Positions 1-7,956 of a stretch of 64,000 nt of DNA are shown in pieces. The stretch's first letter is position 1. Each line of letters begins with the position of its first letter. This DNA is from Vicingaceae bacterium. Lineage in GTDB: Bacteria > Bacteroidota > Bacteroidia > Flavobacteriales_E > Vicingaceae. The position numbers were made by a program, and so were the translations under genes. The DNA is taken from assembly GCA_018402765.1 (NCBI GenBank), contig JAGYIE010000002.1, positions 744,001 through 808,000 of the forward strand, written 5' to 3'. The notes beneath the pieces were generated by a model. It saw only the letters and a list, made by a program, of their open reading frames with translations, did no database searches and was not told where the DNA came from.

Positions 1-1117
1 GCCTACCGAATTTTGTAATCTCTTTTTTAGCCTCTAAAATTGCTGCTTCTGTTGTGAGCATCATACCCGTACCAATGTATTCAAGATGAAATTCTTCATC
101 CATATCTCCTTTAGAAGGGACCATTTTAGTAACTATTCTAGCAATCATTGGCACAAAACCAACCATCAATAAGGTATTGATAATATTGAACACGGTATGA
201 AATAGAGAAAGTTGAAGTTCTTCCTGACTTCCACTAATGTCTGGTACTATTGACGTTAATCCTTCTTGAAAAGGAATCCACAGCCATTTAATCAAATTAA
301 TAAAAAATGGGAAGGTAAGGGTCATCCAAATTACACCAACAACATTAAATATTAGGTGTGCTCTTGCAGCTCTCTTTGCATGAACATTAGCTACAATAGC
401 GGCTAAGTTCGCAGTTATTGTTGTTCCTATGTTTTCACCCAACACCATGGCAGCAGCTATTTCAAAGGTGATTACGTCAGTATATAGTAGTGTAAGCGTT
501 AGCGCCATTGCTGCAGAAGAGGACTGTATAATTATCGTAATTAGGGTTCCAACGAGTATAAAAAGAATTGTAGAAAGAATTCCATAGTCTGTAAATGTTG
601 CTAAAAAGGTAAGAGCCTCAGGATTTTGATTCAAATCTGGAACAGCACTTTTTAACGCATCTAACCCTAAAAACAATAATGCAAATCCAATTAATACCTC
701 TGCAAAAGATTTTAAAGTGCCTCTTTTGGCAAACATCATAGGAAAGCCTACGGCTATTATTGGTAAGGCAAATGAGGAGATTTTAATTTTGAATCCGAAG
801 AATGAAATGAGCCAGGCCGTTACTGTAGTACCAATGTTTGCACCCATAATTACTCCAATCGACTCTACTAAGCTTAATAGTCCTGCATTTGCAAAACTAA
901 CCACCATAACGGTAGTTGCTGAGGATGACTGAATTAATAAGGTAATCAAAAAGCCGGTAAAAACTCCAAGTACCCTATTTCTTGTCATGCTACTCAGAAT
1001 CTGACGGAGCTTGTTGCCTGCTGCTTTTTGTATTCCCTCTGACATTATCTTCATTCCAAAGATGAAAAATCCTAATGCTCCTAACAAGTTCAACGATTCT
1101 AATAATCCAAACTCCAT
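1..1117 (-). CDS. Na+/phosphate symporter family protein (PF02690), 3' end cut by window edge
   Basis: Translation of the minus strand from the ATG at 1117 gives about 372 codons with no stop before the window edge, so the C-terminus lies outside. The protein is an integral membrane transporter with the inverted two-repeat layout of the NptA/YjbB Na/Pi cotransporter family. Each repeat carries a serine-rich signature: QSSSATTVMVV followed by GANIGTT in the first, and QSSSAAMALTL followed by GENIGTT in the second. These QSSS motifs mark the substrate path in SLC34-type transporters. Expected role: sodium-coupled phosphate uptake or export across the inner membrane. The C-terminal part visible here runs into a soluble region that may become a PhoU-like domain, which cannot be checked. 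Family assignment is secure; transport direction is inference. Confidence 0.9.
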   Translation of the reverse strand, partial: MEFGLLESLNLLGALGFFIFGMKIMSEGIQKAAGNKLRQILSSMTRNRVLGVFTGFLITLLIQSSSATTVMVVSFANAGLLSLVESIGVIMGANIGTTVTAWLISFFGFKIKISSFALPIIAVGFPMMFAKRGTLKSFAEVLIGFALLFLGLDALKSAVPDLNQNPEALTFLATFTDYGILSTILFILVGTLITIIIQSSSAAMALTLTLLYTDVITFEIAAAMVLGENIGTTITANLAAIVANVHAKRAARAHLIFNVVGVIWMTLTFPFFINLIKWLWIPFQEGLTSIVPDISGSQEELQLSLFHTVFNIINTLLMVGFVPMIARIVTKMVPSKGDMDEEFHLEYIGTGMMLTTEAAILEAKKEITKFGR

Positions 1118-1379
1118 ATCAAGGTATTTTATAAATAATTATTTTATAGGCAATTAATTGCTTTTTAAAGAGGGGTTAAATTTTATCCAAAGAGAATATG
1201 TTTTTATAGGTTGTATGTTAATTTAATATTAAGAAATCTAGGAAAATCAGCACGAAATCATCCTATTTATTCTTCAACTTTAATAGAGAGATGTGAATGT
1301 TTTTGTAAAATAACAATTCGTTAATACCAATTTTCAGATTAGATAAAACTGTATTAACGATAACTACCGTCCCTTAATT

Positions 1380-1387
1380 TATGTTTG
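1380..1387 (+). promoter_or_regulatory. Bacteroidota -7 promoter element (TATGTTTG)
   Basis: Matches TAnnTTTG and ends 10 nt before the ATG at 1398, implying a very short leader. The 280-nt gap 1118-1397 holds nothing else that I recognise. Confidence 0.55.
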
Positions 1388-1397
1388 TGATTGGTTT

Positions 1398-2087
1398 ATG
1401 AATGAATCTGTAAACATATTTATAGTAAAAAGTTTTTTACAAGCTACACCGTTTTTTGAGCAAGCTTTCGAAAAGGATGGCTTTATTGTTGAAACAATAA
1501 CAGCTTATGATTCCTTAGTTGATAAAGCTATCTTAGTTAAACCTGAACTTATCTTTATACCTGTAGAGTTAGAAAAAGGAGACGGGATAGAACTGTGCTA
1601 TGAGATCAAGAACAATCCGAAACTTAAGGGAGTCTTTGTAATTTTATATTCTAAACGCAAAGAGGATTATACTCAAATTGCAGGATTTGATTCAGGGGCC
1701 GACGATTATCTGGTCAGTCCAATACAAGCGAGAGTGTTGTCTAGTAAAATTAAGGCTTTACTCAAAAGAAAGCGTATTAATTTCAATCAGGATACTAAGA
1801 ATAAAAATTTGATTTACAATGATATTGTTGTTGATAAAGAGCGGTATCTTATTATCCAAAATGGGACAGAATTTTATTTGCCTAAGAAGGAGTTTGAACT
1901 TCTTTGTTTACTTCTTTCCAAGCCACAAAAGGTTTTTTCAAGACAAGAGATTAAACAGGCCGTTTGGGGTGGAAATAGGGTAGTTCAAGGCAGAACAATC
2001 GATGTACATATTCGAAAAATTCGAGAGAAGATAGGAAAGCGTTATATTCAAACAATTAAAGGGATTGGGTACCGCTTAGAGACTTAG
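1398..2087 (+). CDS. OmpR-type winged-helix regulator with degenerate receiver domain
   Basis: A 229-residue two-domain protein: a receiver-like fold at about 5-122 and an OmpR/PhoB winged-helix DNA-binding domain at about 135-228 (FSRQEIKQAVWGG, then RTIDVHIRKIREKIG and IKGIGYRL, all typical). The receiver lacks every residue needed for phosphorylation. The acidic pair expected near 11-12 is Lys-Ser. The phosphoacceptor Asp is Pro55, in PELIFIPVELEKGDG. The conserved Thr is Ser85. The conserved Lys before Pro is Ser107, in ADDYLVSPI. The GADDYL segment remains, so the fold is recognisable. No histidine kinase lies beside it. It probably binds DNA without phospho-control, or answers another signal. 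Its stop overlaps the convergent SDR gene by 4 nt. Confidence 0.85.
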   Translation: MNESVNIFIVKSFLQATPFFEQAFEKDGFIVETITAYDSLVDKAILVKPELIFIPVELEKGDGIELCYEIKNNPKLKGVFVILYSKRKEDYTQIAGFDSGADDYLVSPIQARVLSSKIKALLKRKRINFNQDTKNKNLIYNDIVVDKERYLIIQNGTEFYLPKKEFELLCLLLSKPQKVFSRQEIKQAVWGGNRVVQGRTIDVHIRKIREKIGKRYIQTIKGIGYRLET

Positions 2088-2782
2088 ATTTTTTTGTCAA
2101 GTGGATTCAAATCGATTCGTCCTAAAAATAGCTGTTTACTTAGCTTTAGACTTTGAGCTATAAGTTCAGCAATATCTTCTGGCTGGATCATTTTACTTCT
2201 GTCAATATCTAACCCATCCCAAGATGACGTATTTACAGAGCCTGGATAAATGCCACATACGCTTACTTCAAATTCCCTTAATTCGTCTGCTAGCAGTTTA
2301 TTTAGTCCATTCATTGCATGTTTACTAATAGTATAAGCTGCTGCAGATTCCCTAGTTTTTTCTGCTAATACAGAGAGTATGTTGAAAATATATCCCGCCC
2401 GTTTAGCCTTAAAAATTGGCGCTGCAATTTGACTCATTTCAAATGCTGTTCTTACATTGAGGTCAAAATTATTCAATAGTTCACTACTAGTTATTTCTTC
2501 GATAGAACCAACAGCATATCGACCGAAATTATTAACTAAAATGGTCAATTCTTCGCTGTATTTTGACAACTCTTTCCTAAGGTTTATTCTAGCTTTAGGT
2601 TTCGTAAGGTCGCATTGATGTATATGGCATATAGCTTTTGATGTACTTTGAATAACTTTTTGAAGTTCTCTTAAATTCTGTTTGGAAGAAGAAATAGCAA
2701 CAATATCAATATTTTCCTTCGCTAAACGAATAGCGATCGCTCTTCCAATACCTTTTGTGGCTCCTGTAATTATGGCTAACAT
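2084..2782 (-). CDS. Short-chain dehydrogenase/reductase (SDR family)
   Basis: Classical SDR of 232 residues with a Rossmann fold. The cofactor-binding TGATKGIG motif lies at the very N-terminus, a catalytic Ser sits in NILSVLAEK, and YTISK supplies the YxxxK catalytic pair. The usual NNAG motif reads NNFG here, a mild departure. I start it at the ATG at 2782 (MLAIITGATKGIG) because SDRs begin directly with the first beta strand; a longer start at 2806 would add eight residues that do not fit the fold. The substrate cannot be read from sequence. The gene is divergent from the glycosyltransferase at 2822 and shares a 39-nt gap with it that holds promoter boxes on both strands. Confidence 0.85.
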   Translation of the reverse strand: MLAIITGATKGIGRAIAIRLAKENIDIVAISSSKQNLRELQKVIQSTSKAICHIHQCDLTKPKARINLRKELSKYSEELTILVNNFGRYAVGSIEEITSSELLNNFDLNVRTAFEMSQIAAPIFKAKRAGYIFNILSVLAEKTRESAAAYTISKHAMNGLNKLLADELREFEVSVCGIYPGSVNTSSWDGLDIDRSKMIQPEDIAELIAQSLKLSKQLFLGRIDLNPLDKKI

Positions 2783-2786
2783 TCTG

Positions 2787-2794
2787 CAAAGGTA
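2787..2794 (-). promoter_or_regulatory. -7 promoter element (TACCTTTG) of the SDR gene
   Basis: Read on the minus strand, TAnnTTTG ends only 4 nt before the ATG at 2782. If used, the mRNA would be leaderless or nearly so. The alternative is that the longer start at 2806 is real and this box is chance. Confidence 0.4.
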
Positions 2795-2806
2795 AATTCT
2801 ATTCAC

Positions 2807-2814
2807 TATATTTG
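2807..2814 (+). promoter_or_regulatory. -7 promoter element (TATATTTG) of the glycosyltransferase gene
   Basis: TAnnTTTG match ending 7 nt before the ATG at 2822, which places the transcript start at or next to the initiation codon. It is divergent from the box at 2787-2794, with 12 nt between them. Confidence 0.5.
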
Positions 2815-2821
2815 AGTTCCT

Positions 2822-3916
2822 ATGAAAACTATTCTACAAAAGAAACGTGTATTGGTATGTCCACTTGACTGGGGGCTCGGGCATGCTTCACGATGTGTTC
2901 CTCTCATAAAAGAGTTAGATTATTCAGGTTTTGAGGTTGTTATAGCTGCAGACCGAGCGCCCTTAGAGTTGTTAAAAAAAGAATTTCCAAATAAGGAATA
3001 CTTAACTTTTCCTGGTCCTGAGGTGAGATATCCTAAGCACATTGGAATGGGACTTTTTATGCTGTTTAAGGCACCTAAAATGATTAAATGGCTTAAGGAC
3101 GAGCGGCTTTTATTGGAAAGTTTTATTCAAACGTATGCCATAGATGCAGTCATCTCCGATAATCGATATGGAGTGTATTCTTCAAAAATTCCCTCCATAT
3201 TAGTTACTCATCAGTTGTTTATTCAAGCTCCCTTAGGTAAAGGAGCGCTTAAGGCTTTTATAGCTTCTCATGCTAAAAACTTTACAGAAACTTGGGTGCC
3301 TGATTTTGCCGGTGATGCTAATTTATCGGGATATTTGTCACATGGGAATACGGAGATAAAAGATGTTCATTTTATTAATCCACTTTCTAGATTTACTGGT
3401 TTTGCCAAATCAGAGGAAAATCATACAAGAGATTTGACCATTGTTTTGTCAGGACCTGAGCCAACACGAACACAGTTTGAAACCATAATTTTGGAACAAC
3501 TTAAATCATTTAAAGGAAATGTGCTTTTAGTGAGGGGGTTGCCTGAAACCATTCAGCTACTTAAGATTTCTGCAAATGTAGAGGTACAATCTTTTTTATC
3601 AGCGGATGAGCTTGAAGTAGAAATGTCTAATTCTAAACATATTATTTGTAGGAGTGGCTATTCTTCTATCATGGATTTAGCTGCGTTGGGAAAACGTGCT
3701 GTTTTGGTGCCTACTCCAGGACAAACTGAGCAAGAGTATTTAGCTGAAAAATTAGAGAAAGAAGGCAAATTCTTTTTCATGGCTCAAGATAAATTTAACC
3801 TTTTTACAGCAATTGCCAATTGTGATAATTATTCTGGAATAAAAGTAAAAAAAGACACTTCAGCTCTACTTAATAGAATTGAGGAGTTAAAAAAACGATT
3901 GAATTATTCTAAATAA
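2822..3916 (+). CDS. GT28/MurG-like glycosyltransferase family protein
   Basis: A 364-residue protein with the two-Rossmann GT-B layout. The N-terminal half begins VLVCPLDWGLGHASRCVPL, the glycine-rich GLGHA loop typical of MurG-like enzymes. The C-terminal half has the donor-binding pattern ending CRSGYSSIMDLAALGKRAVLVPTPGQTEQEYLAE, equivalent to the nucleotide-sugar site of GT28 enzymes. It is not MurG itself: MurG's acceptor motifs are absent, and this family is usually annotated as a UDP-GlcNAc:LPS transferase-like protein. Expected role is a sugar transfer in envelope glycan or glycolipid synthesis, at the cytoplasmic face. The donor and acceptor are unknown. It overlaps the tail of murF-alr on the opposite strand by 13 nt. 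Confidence 0.8.
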   Translation: MKTILQKKRVLVCPLDWGLGHASRCVPLIKELDYSGFEVVIAADRAPLELLKKEFPNKEYLTFPGPEVRYPKHIGMGLFMLFKAPKMIKWLKDERLLLESFIQTYAIDAVISDNRYGVYSSKIPSILVTHQLFIQAPLGKGALKAFIASHAKNFTETWVPDFAGDANLSGYLSHGNTEIKDVHFINPLSRFTGFAKSEENHTRDLTIVLSGPEPTRTQFETIILEQLKSFKGNVLLVRGLPETIQLLKISANVEVQSFLSADELEVEMSNSKHIICRSGYSSIMDLAALGKRAVLVPTPGQTEQEYLAEKLEKEGKFFFMAQDKFNLFTAIANCDNYSGIKVKKDTSALLNRIEELKKRLNYSK

Positions 3917-6390
3917 AAAACACGTTTTACTCTATTTCCGACATCTGTTAAGATCTCATAGGGAATCGTATGTTGTGCTTTTGACAGCTGATAGATGGTG
4001 TTTTGTGGTCCGAAAATAACTACTTCGTCACCTTCGTTTGCTTTAATTCCTGTTATATCAATCATTAACATATCCATACATATTGACCCTATAGTAGGAA
4101 CTAATTGTCCATTCACGGCAACTTTCCAATTTCCATTTCCCAATAATCGGCTAATTCCATCAGCATATCCTATAGAAACAGTAGCCGTTTGACCATCTTG
4201 AGACATTATTCCTTTGCGACCATAGCCCACTGTTTCTCCTTTTTTAAGCTGTTTTATTTGAGAAATATGAGCAACTAATCGATGAACAGGATTTAAATTC
4301 TTTTTATGTTCTTCAGTATTGCTAACGCCATATAGACCAATTCCTAAACGTACCATTTCAAACTGTTGATCTGGAAAACGAAGAATTCCACTGGAATTTA
4401 AGATATGCCTGATATATGTTGATTTAAGACGGCTTTTTAAATACGCATCCATTTCATTGAACCTGCTAAATTGTTCTAAAGTAAAATCATCTTTCTCATT
4501 CTCATCGCTGGCGGCCAAATGAGAAAAAATACTCGCTACTTCTATGCTCGGTTCTGAAGAAATTAAGCTCACAACTTCTTGTAATTCATTTATTTCAAAT
4601 CCTAACCTTCTCATTCCTGTATCCAATTTTAGGTGGATTCGTTTTGGTTGAGAAGTTTCAGTTTTGGGCAGTGATTTTACATGCGAAATAAACAACTTTA
4701 ACAAGCGTAAACTAAATATTTCAGCCTCCAAATTAAAACGCACTAGACTATCAAAACTAGCAGGCTCAGGATTAAGCACCATAATAGGCAATTTTATTCC
4801 TTGTTGTCTTAAAGATATTCCCTCATCAGTATAAGCTACTGCTAAATAATCTGCTCTATAGTAGTCTAAAATGTTTGCAATTTCATGTGTTCCGCTTCCG
4901 TATGAAAATGCTTTCACCATCACCATTAACTTGGTTTTTGGTTTTAAAATGGACTTAAAATAGTTAAAGTTGTCAATTAAATTATTTAAGTTAATTTCTA
5001 GTGTGGTAGTATGCGCTTTTTCTTGCAGTCGATCGGTTATGCGCTCAAATTCAAAAAGGCGAGCCCCTTTAATAAGGATTGCTTCATTTTGGAATGATTC
5101 ATTGGTTAAGTGTTGTAAAAAATCAGTTGTATTTTTATAGCATTCTATTGGAATATAAAAAAGTGCCGATTGCGATGAAATGTTTGGTCCTATAGCGATC
5201 ACTCGATCTATTTGATTTCTTTTAACCAAGTCTGCTACCTCCTGGTAAAGTAAGTTTAAGCGAATGCTATTTTGCAATATATCTGAAATAATTAGCGTGT
5301 GCTTTGGGTGCTGTTGTTGTTGTTTTAGATACGTAATCGCAATTTTTAGTGAGGTTACATCTGAATTATAGGTATCATTGATTAAGGTGCAACCATTTAT
5401 GCCTTTTTTTAGTTCTAATCGCATAGCAATAGGACTAAGTTGAGCCATGCCTTGTTCAATTGAATAATTAGGAGCCTTAAGTATTAGACATGTTAACCAT
5501 GAGTGTATTGCATCCTCGATTGATGCATCATCTATAAATGGAATTTGAATGGAATGATTAAATCCATTATAAGTTCCGGTTATTAAAGTTTTGCCGTCTT
5601 CTTTTTTTCGCTCGGTGATTTGTAAATCAGCATCGGCAACAACGGACCAAGTTACTTTTTTGACTTTATCTAGTTTTTTATTAGCTAGAATAGAGTGGTG
5701 GATAGATTCGTGATCTTTACAGTATATTAGGGTCTCACAATTATAAAAAAGCAATAGCTTCTCTTTAATTATAGCTACTCGATTATCAAAATTTTGAGCA
5801 TGAGCTGAGCCGATGTTTGTAAATATTCCGATTGAGGGTTGAATCATTTCTTCAAGAGAACCCATTTCATTTGGGGCTGAAATTCCTGCTTCAAAGATGC
5901 CCAAATTGTGTGTTTCATTTAAATTCCAAATAGAAAACGGCACTCCAATTTGAGAATTATAACTTTTAGGACTTCTACAAATATTGTACTGATCTTTTAA
6001 TAATTGGAATAACCATTCTTTGGTTACCGTTTTTCCATTACTGCCTGTAACTGCAATAACAGGTAGCTGATAATTACTTCTGTGTGCTTTTGCTAATAAA
6101 TGTAGTGCTTTCAATGAGTTTTCTACTAAAATGAAAGTAGCATCCGTCCATGCTGTATTGATAGAATCTTTACTGGATATCAAAAAACTTCGAATGCCTT
6201 TTTTATAGGCCTCTTCTATGTATTGATGGCCATCTTGTCTGCGGCCGATAAGCGCAACAAACATTGATTCTACATATTTCTGTTGCGCTCGGCTATCATA
6301 TAAAATATAATTAACAGATTGAGTAATTCCGTAGTGCTCACCTAGGCACATGGTGCATATTTCGGTGGTGTTATACCTCTTGTTAATCAT
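3904..6390 (-). CDS. murF-alr: Bifunctional MurF ligase / alanine racemase fusion
   Basis: An 828-residue fusion of two peptidoglycan precursor enzymes. The N-terminal part (about 1-450) is UDP-MurNAc-tripeptide:D-Ala-D-Ala ligase: ATP loop VTGSNGKT at 114-121 and the LINDTYNSDVTSL nucleotide-site segment. The C-terminal part (about 458-828) is a fold-type III PLP alanine racemase. The Schiff-base lysine is Lys493 in MVMVKAFSYGSG, the second catalytic Tyr lies in GETVGYGRKG, and SIGYADGISR and GSICMDMLMID are family blocks. The racemase makes the D-Ala used to form the D-Ala-D-Ala that the ligase adds, so the fusion joins supply and use. The arrangement is known in Bacteroidota. It lies 11 nt downstream of tdk, probably in one transcript. 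Confidence 0.95.
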   Translation of the reverse strand: MINKRYNTTEICTMCLGEHYGITQSVNYILYDSRAQQKYVESMFVALIGRRQDGHQYIEEAYKKGIRSFLISSKDSINTAWTDATFILVENSLKALHLLAKAHRSNYQLPVIAVTGSNGKTVTKEWLFQLLKDQYNICRSPKSYNSQIGVPFSIWNLNETHNLGIFEAGISAPNEMGSLEEMIQPSIGIFTNIGSAHAQNFDNRVAIIKEKLLLFYNCETLIYCKDHESIHHSILANKKLDKVKKVTWSVVADADLQITERKKEDGKTLITGTYNGFNHSIQIPFIDDASIEDAIHSWLTCLILKAPNYSIEQGMAQLSPIAMRLELKKGINGCTLINDTYNSDVTSLKIAITYLKQQQQHPKHTLIISDILQNSIRLNLLYQEVADLVKRNQIDRVIAIGPNISSQSALFYIPIECYKNTTDFLQHLTNESFQNEAILIKGARLFEFERITDRLQEKAHTTTLEINLNNLIDNFNYFKSILKPKTKLMVMVKAFSYGSGTHEIANILDYYRADYLAVAYTDEGISLRQQGIKLPIMVLNPEPASFDSLVRFNLEAEIFSLRLLKLFISHVKSLPKTETSQPKRIHLKLDTGMRRLGFEINELQEVVSLISSEPSIEVASIFSHLAASDENEKDDFTLEQFSRFNEMDAYLKSRLKSTYIRHILNSSGILRFPDQQFEMVRLGIGLYGVSNTEEHKKNLNPVHRLVAHISQIKQLKKGETVGYGRKGIMSQDGQTATVSIGYADGISRLLGNGNWKVAVNGQLVPTIGSICMDMLMIDITGIKANEGDEVVIFGPQNTIYQLSKAQHTIPYEILTDVGNRVKRVFYLE

Positions 6391-6401
6391 ATAGATGGGG
6401 T

Positions 6402-6995
6402 CTACTCTTTTTTTGCTTTTTTTCTATTTACTTCAACGAAGCAATCTCTGCATAGTGGCTCATAGCTATCTGTTTCTCCTAGCATTACTAGCTTATTATT
6501 GTCTGCTATTCGGTGTGAATGGTTTGCTAAGTTTCCACAACTTAGGCATATCGCATGAACTTTGGTTACATATTCAGCAGTTGCCAAAAGTGCAGGAATA
6601 GGGCCAAAAGGAACGCCCTTATAATCCATATCTAATCCTGCAACTATTACACGAATACCTTGATTTGCAAGTTGATTACAAACAGCAACGAGTTCCATGT
6701 CAAAAAACTGAGCTTCATCTATTCCTACTACATCTTCATCATTTATCAAAAGAGGAATGTTCGCAGAAGAAGGCACAGGAGTTGAATGGATTTGGTTGGC
6801 GTCGTGAGAAATAACTGCTACATCATCATATCTTTTATCAATCTCAGGTTTAAATATTTCTACCTTTTGTTTGGCTATTTTTGCTCGCTTTAATCTGCGA
6901 ATCAACTCTTCTGTTTTTCCTGAAAACATAGAACCGCAAATGACTTCTATCCAGCCTTTTCTTTTCTTTGGATTGATGGTATTTTCGAGAAACAT
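6402..6995 (-). CDS. tdk: Thymidine kinase (type II)
   Basis: A 197-residue cytosolic salvage enzyme that phosphorylates thymidine to dTMP with ATP. The phosphate-binding loop GSMFSGKT is at 21-28. The catalytic Glu is in GIDEAQFFD (Glu94). The lasso region has the two Cys pairs CLSC and CRDC that bind structural zinc. Length and layout are normal for the bacterial/human TK1-like class. The first gene of a two-gene minus-strand unit with murF-alr, it is driven by one half of the palindromic promoter at 7029-7044. Confidence 0.95.
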   Translation of the reverse strand: MFLENTINPKKRKGWIEVICGSMFSGKTEELIRRLKRAKIAKQKVEIFKPEIDKRYDDVAVISHDANQIHSTPVPSSANIPLLINDEDVVGIDEAQFFDMELVAVCNQLANQGIRVIVAGLDMDYKGVPFGPIPALLATAEYVTKVHAICLSCGNLANHSHRIADNNKLVMLGETDSYEPLCRDCFVEVNRKKAKKE

Positions 6996-7028
6996 GCAGT
7001 CAAATTATATGAGATTCTACCTATTGAT

Positions 7029-7044
7029 TACTTTTGCAAAAGTA
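7029..7044. promoter_or_regulatory. Palindromic divergent promoter: two abutting TACTTTTG -7 elements
   Basis: The 16 bases are a perfect inverted repeat, TACTTTTG followed by CAAAAGTA. Each half is a TAnnTTTG -7 box: the plus-strand half (7029-7036) points to the gene at 7083, the minus-strand half (7037-7044) points to tdk at 6995. Leaders would be about 40 nt on each side. Confidence 0.6.
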
Positions 7045-7082
7045 TCATTAAACTTTTATTTTCTCTACAATTAAAAACAACT

Positions 7083-7838
7083 ATGGATATTCAAGAAAAG
7101 CGAAAGGAACTAACTCAGCTAGTAGATAATATTAAGGAACACTCCGATCGACTAACGGTGAGCCATACTCTGCCGGCTTTAGAATTAAGTGTGTTGATCT
7201 CAAAGATTGCTAAGCTTTATGAAGAAACGATCATTTTAAAGCATGAAATTTCTAGAATGGAACTTTTTGAAATAGAAAAGTTGCCAATTAGTCAAAATAG
7301 AAAAGCAATCAAAAAGGACGCTTCTGTAGCCGAAGCAACTAATTCGATAATAGAAGCATATGAGCAAAAAGATGATGAAATCACTTTAGAGATGGATTCA
7401 GATAATCCAGATTCAGAAAGTTTTGATGAGCCACTGTCTAATGAAATAGAAGAGGAGATCACAGAAGAATCAGAGGGTTTATCTAACCACGATACTTCAG
7501 AAGTAAAATCGATTTCTAAATATGAAATTGATTTCCAAGACTTAAATACTAAGTTGTCAGGGAAAGAAGAAAATAGTGTTGTCGACCAATTACAAAAGCA
7601 ACCCATTGCAGACTTAACGACTGCCATTGGTTTAAATGAACGATATTTATATGCAAATGAGTTGTTTGGAGGCAATATGGAGCTCTTTCGAGATGCGCTT
7701 AGAGTGCTAAATAGTAAAGGAAGACTGCAAGATGCTCTAGACTGTTTAGAAAACGAACTTGGAGCAGCTCATCAATGGAGTAGTGAGCACGATTTGGTGC
7801 ATTCTTTAAGACGATTAGTGGAAAGAAGGTTTAATTAG
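7083..7838 (+). CDS. Acidic coiled-coil protein with conserved C-terminal domain, function unknown
   Basis: A 251-residue cytoplasmic protein with three parts. Residues about 1-65 form a charged helix likely to be a coiled coil. About 75-160 is low-complexity and strongly acidic (runs such as NEIEEEITEESE), probably disordered. About 178-251 is a compact domain beginning DLTTAIGLNERYLYANELFGG and ending in DCLENELGAAHQW and LRRLVERRF. I recognise this C-terminal domain as recurring in otherwise dissimilar Bacteroidota proteins, without a known function. No signal peptide or membrane segment. It is divergent from tdk. An acidic linker between two conserved ends suggests a tether or scaffold, but that is inference. 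Confidence 0.75.
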   Translation: MDIQEKRKELTQLVDNIKEHSDRLTVSHTLPALELSVLISKIAKLYEETIILKHEISRMELFEIEKLPISQNRKAIKKDASVAEATNSIIEAYEQKDDEITLEMDSDNPDSESFDEPLSNEIEEEITEESEGLSNHDTSEVKSISKYEIDFQDLNTKLSGKEENSVVDQLQKQPIADLTTAIGLNERYLYANELFGGNMELFRDALRVLNSKGRLQDALDCLENELGAAHQWSSEHDLVHSLRRLVERRFN

Positions 7839-7956
7839 TTTTCGTTCAACTGCTCTCATTACCATTTAATTTCTCGATTTGCCGATTATAAAAGTATCGT
7901 TTAAAAACAATGATTTTCGATTACTTTTAAACTTAGAATATTACAAATTCGATCTA

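Noticed and set aside
2822-3916. Naming the glycosyltransferase murG
   Set aside because: It shares the GLGHA loop and GT-B fold but lacks MurG's characteristic acceptor motifs, and it is not in a division/cell-wall cluster.
7292-7675. A 127-codon open frame antisense to the gene at 7083
   Set aside because: It is the complement of an acidic, Ser/Glu-rich coding region, which yields long Ser-rich open frames by composition alone; no domain is recognisable.
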